In this document: positions 58,158 through 64,000 of the stretch, piece after piece | Layout: each line of letters opens with the position of its first letter | Numbering within the stretch: the stretch's first letter is position 1 | Assembly (NCBI GenBank): GCA_025603075.1 | Contig: MU626265.1 | Location: 1-64,000, forward strand | DNA from: Neoconidiobolus thromboides FSU 785 | Taxonomy: Eukaryota; Entomophthoromycota; Entomophthoromycetes; Entomophthorales; Neoconidiobolaceae | DNA length: 64,000 bases | Direction: 5' to 3' | Notes under the pieces: generated by a model | Told to the model about the DNA's origin: nothing | Databases searched by the model: none | The model's input: only the letters and a program-made list of their open reading frames with translations | Translations under genes and position numbers: made by a program

Positions 58158-59591
58158 TTAAATATCATCCTTCTTTTTATCGGTAACAGTATAATCAAAA
58201 GCATCCTTAAGTTCCATTTCTTTTTCAGATTCAGCTGCAACAAACTCTTTACCACTATTTTCCTTACATAAAAGCGCAATAATAAAGGTTACTGAGAGTG
58301 CACACCATAGTACAATAGATTGTATTAAGGCATAATTTGGATGTCCATTTTCCAATCGAAATTTTTCTGAGAAAGCAGCTTCAAGCTGACCAGCTGAAGC
58401 TGATATCATAGCACCTATTTGATAAGTTAATCCAGGAAAGGTACCACGTATAGAAGGTGGAGAAGATTCAGTTAAAAAGGCTGGCACTACGCCAAAAGCA
58501 CCTTGTATACAAAATTGTATCAAAAAGGCACCCAAAATTTGGATTCCATATGAGTGGACTCCAGCAAAGCCCCAAATAGGCACCATAAATAATCCTATAA
58601 AACATATCAAGGCAATACTACGTCGACGACCAAAATATTCGGAATACCAACCAACTAATATACCACCAATAATAGCACCAATATTTTGGACAATTACAGT
58701 AATAGATACTTGTGAAGGTGTATAATCTAATTGAGCTTTAAGGTAAGTTGGGAAAAGATCTTGAGAACCATGGGACATAAAACTAATGGAAGTCATAAAC
58801 AAAATCATTTGAATACATAATAACCAATGTTTTTTAAATACTATAGCAACATCCTTAATCCAACTTTTTGCACTTCCTCCAATCTTTTCTTTTTGTTTCT
58901 CTTTCTCTTGTTTCCAAGCTTCAGACTCAGGTACAAAAAATCGGATTATTATACATAATAAAGCTGGACAGCTACCAATATAAAATAAGGGTCGCCATCC
59001 AATATTTGGAAATACTGCCCAATAAACTAGGGCTGCTAATAAGTAACCAGCTGCATAGCCTTGCTGTAATATACCAGAGAATACCCCTCTTGCTTCCGCT
59101 GGCAAAGATTCCATAGCCAAAGAAGCACCTAAACCCCATTCGCCACCCATACAAATACCAAAAATTGCACGTATAATAATAAATTGAGTTAAATTAGTAA
59201 CAAAGCCAGTACATAAACCCATGACTGAAAATAATATAACATCAATCATTAAAGGTATTCTTCGTCCAAACCTATCAGCCAATAATCCAAAAATTAAAGC
59301 ACCAACAGGACGTAACAATAATGTCATTGTTATACCAGTGGACATTTCAGTATCACTATAACCTAAGTCTTGACCAATATCATGTAAAGCAAAAGAAACT
59401 AAATGAAAATCAAAGGCATCTAATGACCAACCTAGAAATGCAGCTGTAAAAGCTAAAGCTTGAGCTTTATTTAAACTACAAATGATTGAAAATGGATTTT
59501 GGACTGGCTTTGGTTTAGCAATTATAAAATCGTACCATCTCTCCCGTTTCTTTGCTTCTTCTACTTTTAATATTTCATTGTTTTTGCCCAT
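58158..59591 (-). CDS. Jen1-like carboxylate:H+ symporter, copy 2
   Basis: A 477-residue close homologue of the gene at 54471, colinear throughout (SLDAFDFHLVSFALHDIGQD, GLLADRFGRRIPLM, GICMGGEWGLGASLAMESLP, SGILQQGYAAGYLLAALVYW). The Jen1 signature is present except that its first residue is Ser, not Asn: SFMSHGSQDLFPT (codon AGT here against AAT in copy 1). The loop ESEAWKQEKEKQKEKIGGSA and the charged tail differ most. No introns and no frameshift. A local duplication that kept both copies suggests different regulation or substrate range. The start is the only ATG at the conserved N-terminus (MGKNNEILKVEEAKKRERWY, matching MSTINNEILKVEEAEKRERW). Confidence 0.9.
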   Translation of the reverse strand: MGKNNEILKVEEAKKRERWYDFIIAKPKPVQNPFSIICSLNKAQALAFTAAFLGWSLDAFDFHLVSFALHDIGQDLGYSDTEMSTGITMTLLLRPVGALIFGLLADRFGRRIPLMIDVILFSVMGLCTGFVTNLTQFIIIRAIFGICMGGEWGLGASLAMESLPAEARGVFSGILQQGYAAGYLLAALVYWAVFPNIGWRPLFYIGSCPALLCIIIRFFVPESEAWKQEKEKQKEKIGGSAKSWIKDVAIVFKKHWLLCIQMILFMTSISFMSHGSQDLFPTYLKAQLDYTPSQVSITVIVQNIGAIIGGILVGWYSEYFGRRRSIALICFIGLFMVPIWGFAGVHSYGIQILGAFLIQFCIQGAFGVVPAFLTESSPPSIRGTFPGLTYQIGAMISASAGQLEAAFSEKFRLENGHPNYALIQSIVLWCALSVTFIIALLCKENSGKEFVAAESEKEMELKDAFDYTVTDKKKDDI

Positions 59592-60116
59592 TGAAGTTTA
59601 TGTTGATAAACAAGGTAAAAAGTTTTTGTTTTTTATAATAACTCGAGTTCCTTTATATACTCATTTAATGACAATTGTTTCGTTTCAAGTTTTGGACTTT
59701 AAATTTAAGGTTCCTTATAAAGGCATTTACTCATTTACAAACTAAAATTTTGGATACATTATGCTATTTGGTCTATTTTTATCAAGTTAAATTTTATTTT
59801 TGTCAATTTTTAGCAATAATGAATTCAAGCCCATTGTCTAATTTAACTTTAAATAATAAAATTGAAAATCTCCTGCTATAAAAAGGGGATCGATGAACGG
59901 AGTGTTCAACCTAAAATAATAATTGCATAAATTAATAGCTATACAAAGATACATAATAATAGTACTACTGGGATTTGAAAATAAATTGTTCATAGTGTCA
60001 TGCATATTATGAAGTTTTATTTTTCGATAAAAGTACATTCTGTATCATTGCTTTTATGTACAGTTTTTCTAAATTTTAGCATAAAGACGCAACGTTTATC
60101 TTGTATTACTTGCAGC
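59592..60116. other. Intergenic, 5' flank of transporter copy 2
   Basis: AT-rich with no repeat copy; it presumably contains the promoter. Confidence 0.4.
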
Positions 60117-60220
60117 ATATAAAGATGTATTTTTTTGTTTAAGAATTTCACTAATAATATTTGTGCTTAAATAATGCTTGAAAATGCAAAAATCATGAAG
60201 CTAAAAAAATATCCCCATAT
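60117..60220 (-). mobile_element. MITE copy 20
   Basis: Left end ATATAAAGATG (G-tract lost), right end ATATCCCCATAT; core AAATAATGCTTGAAAATG. Confidence 0.78.
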
Positions 60221-60560
60221 ATTTTTTGATTTTATCAAATTACCACACATTAGAAATTCTTATAAACAATAAACTAAGATAAAAAGACAAAGCTGTTGCA
60301 GCTCTATTGTAACCTAATTTGTAGCGATTTTTAGAGCCAATTGTTTATTATTCGAGTTTTTTGGATCCTGACCCTTAGATTTTAACTTAATTTTAGTTAA
60401 ATTTTACTGTAAAAATGAACAGTTAATTAAGTTGCAATAGAGTTGCAACTGTAATTATAATTTCATTTTAACAAATACCGCTTTTCTAACTAATGTTTTT
60501 ATATAATATTTTTATAGTATTTTTTATATAATTTTTTGAAATGATATTGAATAAGTATTT

Positions 60561-60665
60561 GTATGGTGGTGTATTTTTTTATTCAAGAATTTTATTAACA
60601 ATCTTTCTGCTCAAATAACGCTTAAAAATCGAAAAAGTGATGAGACCAAAAAAATATCCACATAT
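60561..60665 (-). mobile_element. MITE copy 21
   Basis: Left end GTATGGTGGTG, right end TATCCACATAT. The right end overlaps the left end of copy 22 at one ATAT. Confidence 0.8.
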
Positions 60666-60768
60666 GGGGATGTTTTTTTTGGTTTCATTACTTTCTCCAC
60701 CTTTTAAGCGCCATTTGAGCAGAAAAATTATTAGTAAAATCCTTAAACACAAAAATACATCCCCATAT
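60662..60768 (+). mobile_element. MITE copy 22
   Basis: Ends ATATGGGGATG and ACATCCCCATAT, full length. It is in opposite orientation to copy 21 with a single TA at the joint. Confidence 0.86.
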
Positions 60769-60971
60769 ATTAAACTTTATCTTTTAAAATTTACTTATTT
60801 TATAAATATTATTTATAAATTAATAAATTATAGTTCTAAAATAAAAAAACTGAGTAAAAGTTTTGATTATTTAGCAAAATAACATTACATTTTTTCAACT
60901 TAAAAATTAAACTAAAATAATATTCTACAAAATTTATTAAATAGATTTATAACTAGTTCAAACTTTTAAGT

Positions 60972-61071
60972 AAGTAGGGATGTATTTTTTTAAAAATCTT
61001 ACTAAATTTTTTTCGCTCAAATAGCGCTTAAGAAATGGAAAAAGTAATGAAACCAAAAAATATCTCCAAAT
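60972..61071 (-). mobile_element. MITE copy 23
   Basis: Left end AAGTAGGGATG, right end TATCTCCAAAT; core AAATAGCGCTTAAGAAATGG. Confidence 0.76.
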
Positions 61072-62085
61072 GCATGGCTTTTTGCAAAAAGATCAAAATT
61101 TTTATTTAATTTTTTTACTTTATAACATCTTCATTTAAGCTATCAAATAATTTATTTAGTTATATAAATTTATGTGTAAAGTAACAGCTTATGATAATTA
61201 AATAAGCAGATTTTTCTTTCAAAATGTATATTTTTAAGTCATAATATTCAATGCTATTAGTATTGTGATTTTTTAATACTGTTAGAAAAATAAAGTTGTA
61301 GTTTAAAAAAACCTATTATATTATTATTACAGTCTGTTGCTTTGCACATAATTATTTAAAATAAATCAAATCATAAAAGTGTTATAGAGTAAAAAGGTCG
61401 GATAAAAGTTTTGATTACCATTTAGTAAAATACTTTTATGTTTATTCCAATTTAAGTTTAAATTGGAGTTATAAAATCGATCTAATAAGACAAACTGCAT
61501 AGAAAATTACTTAACCAGTTAAAGAAATGTTCCAGAAGATGGATTTAAGTTGTATAAATTATAACAGAGTAAACAACTTATCTAGCATGGTTAAGGGTGT
61601 AATCTTTGACAGGTCACTATCCTGTCTTTTATTAAGAGCATCGTTTAGTATAGCCTTAGCTTAACTACATATGTCAAAAAGTATATATAACTAATACAAA
61701 GTTAATAACATAGATATTCATACTATCAAATAGCATGTAAAAACAATATTTGATATATTTTTATTTTTATTGAACTTTATTTCGCCGCTTCTTATTTCGC
61801 CGCTTCTTGTTTCGAAGATAATCCCAAGCATTAAAATCTAGGAAGTTTTAAAGCAATTAGCCCAAAGCTTGATATAGAAAGTAAGTCTACGACCAACTAA
61901 AATTAATCAGTCTGATCTTTCAATTAAAGGGTTTTTATTATGGAGGTGCAGTTTAGACTTTCAGATTATGATTTTCTGGAAGCACAGTTTAAATTTTAAT
62001 CAAAAAGGTATATAATCGTGGTAATGTGAATCTGTTTCTATCAACAAATTCTATTTTTCCCAAAAGCTACAGTGCTCCAACGACC
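61072..62085. other. Intergenic, 5' flank of the deiminase gene
   Basis: AT-rich. A 14-bp direct repeat (TTTCGCCGCTTCTT, twice within 61784-61811) is the only structured item, about 280 bp upstream of the deiminase start. Related TTTCGCCGCT also occurs at 57369. Its meaning is unknown. Confidence 0.45.
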
Positions 62086-63396
62086 ATGTTACCGTTACTT
62101 ATCAGTAGTTTTATTATTGTAAACTTTTCAATAGCTAATGCTATTATGCTTGAAGAAGGAAATAAACAACAATTTACATGGATGGCCTATGGTGCTACAG
62201 TCAGAGTATGGGGAAAAAGAGGTACCTTTGGTGCCAACCGCTTAATTGCTAGAAAGGATCTTATGCGTATTGCTGCTAATGTTGCACGTTTTGAACCTGT
62301 AATCATGATTGTTAACGATTCAAAGGATAAAGCTGAAGCTAAAAAGTTCTTAGATCAAGTTGTCCTTGAACCTGTTAGTGCATTGTCTGATTCTTATGAA
62401 GATGGTGCTATTTTTACTGGTGGTAAATCGTTGCCCGAGATCCAACTTAGTAATATAAAATTTGTTATTCAACCTGTAGATGATCTATGGATTCGTGATA
62501 CAAGTGCTATTTTTGTTACCGATTCCAACCAGTTACTGTATGGTGTAAACTTTAATTTCAATGGTTGGGGTCAAAGTGATACTGGAGCCAAAGGATGGAA
62601 AGAAGACAAGAATAAGGCTGCTAATGGTATTCAATACCAGCCTATTGAAAACGATCAAAATATTGCTGATTTCACTATAAGTCAAACAAAAGCTATTAAA
62701 ATATCAACTTGGCTTGTTATGGAAGGAGGTGGTATTGAAGTAGATGGAAAAGGTACAGCTATATGTACCGAAAGTTGCATTGTTAATTCCAATCGCAATC
62801 CAGGGAAAACTAAGGCGGATATAGAGCTGGAACTTGAACGTACCCTTGGCGTCAAGAAGGTGTTATGGTTGCCAGGCGTTAAAGCTAAAGATATTACAGA
62901 TGGACACATTGATTTTTATGCACGTTTCTCTGGAAATGGGCACATTATCTATGCCTTAGATAATGATCCCAGCTCGCCTGATTACAAACCAACCTTACTT
63001 AACAAACAAATTTTACAGAACATTACTGATGTGTCTCAAAATAAGCTGATTCCAGTTCCATTAAACACACCTGACCTTTTACTAGTACGTTCAGCAGTTA
63101 CAGCAAGAAATGGTTGGAGTCGTAATAGTACCAACTTTAATAGTGATGGCTTTGCAGCAAGTTATGCTGGCTTCCATGCTGGTGAGAAATATGTATTAAT
63201 GTCTCAATATGGTGACCCTAATGCTGATCTCATTGCATTTAAAACTTTGAAGGATTTGTTTAAGGGTAAGTCGATTATACAAATCACGGTGGATGGGATT
63301 TCTAACGGTGGAGGTACAATTCATTGCTCTACCCAAGAATCCCCTTTAATACAAAGAAAGAAGAGTTGTCCAATTCGAAACGAACATTCTGATTAA
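62086..63396 (+). CDS. Secreted agmatine deiminase / peptidylarginine deiminase-family enzyme
   Basis: The PAD_porph family hydrolyses guanidino groups (agmatine to N-carbamoylputrescine, or peptidyl-Arg to citrulline). I place the start at the ATG at 62086, because the longer frame opens with a GTG; it gives 436 residues beginning with a signal peptide (MLPLLISSFIIVNFSIANA), so the enzyme is probably exported. Family blocks in order: FTWMAYGATVRVWGKRG, VQPVDDLWIRDTSAIFV-like Arg/Asp block (IQPVDDLWIRDTSAIFV), NFNFNGWGQ, VMEGGGIEVDGKGTAICTES, DGHIDFYARF (catalytic His) and NGGGTIHCSTQESP (catalytic Cys). All catalytic residues are present. The C-tail (IQRKKSCPIRNEHSD) is short. No introns. 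Substrate unresolved. Confidence 0.88.
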   Translation: MLPLLISSFIIVNFSIANAIMLEEGNKQQFTWMAYGATVRVWGKRGTFGANRLIARKDLMRIAANVARFEPVIMIVNDSKDKAEAKKFLDQVVLEPVSALSDSYEDGAIFTGGKSLPEIQLSNIKFVIQPVDDLWIRDTSAIFVTDSNQLLYGVNFNFNGWGQSDTGAKGWKEDKNKAANGIQYQPIENDQNIADFTISQTKAIKISTWLVMEGGGIEVDGKGTAICTESCIVNSNRNPGKTKADIELELERTLGVKKVLWLPGVKAKDITDGHIDFYARFSGNGHIIYALDNDPSSPDYKPTLLNKQILQNITDVSQNKLIPVPLNTPDLLLVRSAVTARNGWSRNSTNFNSDGFAASYAGFHAGEKYVLMSQYGDPNADLIAFKTLKDLFKGKSIIQITVDGISNGGGTIHCSTQESPLIQRKKSCPIRNEHSD

Positions 63397-63398
63397 AT

Positions 63399-63504
63399 AT
63401 ATGGGGATGTTTTTTTTGACTTCATTGCTTTTCCATCCTTTAAGCGCTATTTGAGTGGAAAAATTGTTAGTAAAGCTCTTGAATACAAAAATACAGCCCC
63501 ATAT
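63399..63504 (+). mobile_element. MITE copy 24, directly after the deiminase stop codon
   Basis: Ends ATATGGGGATG and ACAGCCCCATAT. It begins 2 bp after the TAA, so the transcript's 3' UTR must start within the element. Confidence 0.87.
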
Positions 63505-63904
63505 GACCTTATTGCAACTTAAATCAACAAAATTAATAAAAAAAATTAAGTATCAAATTTTGAATTGGTTTTATGTTTTTTTAATTAAACTATTTACGCT
63601 AATTTTTTCTTTAACTTTTAAAAGTACATAAATGTATATGAACGTTAAAAGAATTGCTCTATTTTATTTTTCTAACATTACTTACAAACCACTGCTATTA
63701 TGTTAATGCATTGTTATTTTTATATACTTATTTGCTTCAATAATATAAAAAGTATTGAAATGATAATAACAGTAATGTTTTTATCTACATTGATACTTTG
63801 TCCTCTCTTTATGAAATGTGAAGGTTAGAAAATCTAACCTAAACTTTAAAACAGAAATAATATTCTCAAACAATTTATTAAAACAATAAGATATTTGTTT
63901 ATTC
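63505..63904. other. Intergenic, nothing recognised
   Basis: About 400 bp, AT-rich. Confidence 0.45.
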
Positions 63905-64000
63905 ATATGCAGATATACTTTTTTAAGGATTTTACTAGTAATTTTTCCACTCAAATAGCGCTTAGAAAGTGCAAGTGATGGACTAAAAATATTCCCATAT
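63905..64000 (-). mobile_element. MITE copy 25
   Basis: Left end ATATGCAGATA, right end ATTCCCATAT at the last base of the window; core AAATAGCGCTTAGAAAGTG. Confidence 0.78.

Noticed and set aside
60637-60882. 81-codon open frame
   Set aside because: Starts in MITE copy 21 and reads through copy 22 into AT-rich spacer.
62026-62085. 20-codon upstream extension of the deiminase
   Set aside because: It opens with GTG; the first in-frame ATG at 62086 begins a clean signal peptide.

Overview
The window is nuclear DNA of a very AT-rich eukaryote, most likely an early-diverging (zygomycete-type) fungus. The evidence is short spliceosomal introns (mostly 41-77 nt, GTAAGT/GTAATT-like donors, CTAAT-like branch sites, TAG/AAG acceptors), fungal-only families (Fungal_trans/MHR transcription-factor domains, a Jen1-type carboxylate transporter pair, fungal multi-intron P450) and housekeeping genes of fungal type (COQ5, GLT1, URA4, eIF1). 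An entomophthoralean fungus such as Conidiobolus would fit; that is an inference from composition and gene content, not a database match.

Layout. 0-11 kb: a 5'-partial but open MHR-domain gene (1-732, minus), a seven-TM receptor (2922-3830), a decayed copy of a second MHR-like family (about 4.4-5.6 kb), a decayed MHR gene (about 6.7-8.6 kb) and a frameshifted MHR gene (9097-10846). 13-22 kb: a 14-TM-type MFS drug transporter, a 100-N assembly gap, a 12-exon cytochrome P450 whose last exon carries a one-base frameshift, and a decayed full-length copy of the TFIIH helicase XPB/Ssl2. 22-28.5 kb: two tandem MHR genes and another second-family pseudogene interrupted by a small transposon. 29-37 kb: the well-conserved core, COQ5 (plus strand) converging on GLT1 glutamate synthase (minus strand). 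38-46 kb: mostly non-coding, with a pseudogene, a cluster of small transposons and one unrecognised ORF. 46-53 kb: dihydroorotase URA4, a large divergent MHR protein, eIF1/SUI1 and a VAMP-like R-SNARE. 53-64 kb: an F-box/LRR-like relic, two Jen1-like transporters and a secreted agmatine/peptidylarginine deiminase-like enzyme.

Two features dominate the accessory DNA. One is a 90-107 bp terminal-inverted-repeat element (MITE) with TATGGGGATG termini and TA at both ends. I count 25 near-complete copies plus one fragment, mostly in the right-hand third, including nested pairs, one copy inside a pseudogene and one copy two bases after a stop codon. The other is an expanded family of MHR-domain proteins without a Zn2Cys6 DNA-binding cluster, with a conserved first exon of exactly 142 nt in four copies and members in every state from intact to heavily decayed.

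No tRNA, rRNA or CRISPR array was recognised. Exon-intron structures were worked out by eye from reading frame, splice consensus and family motifs.
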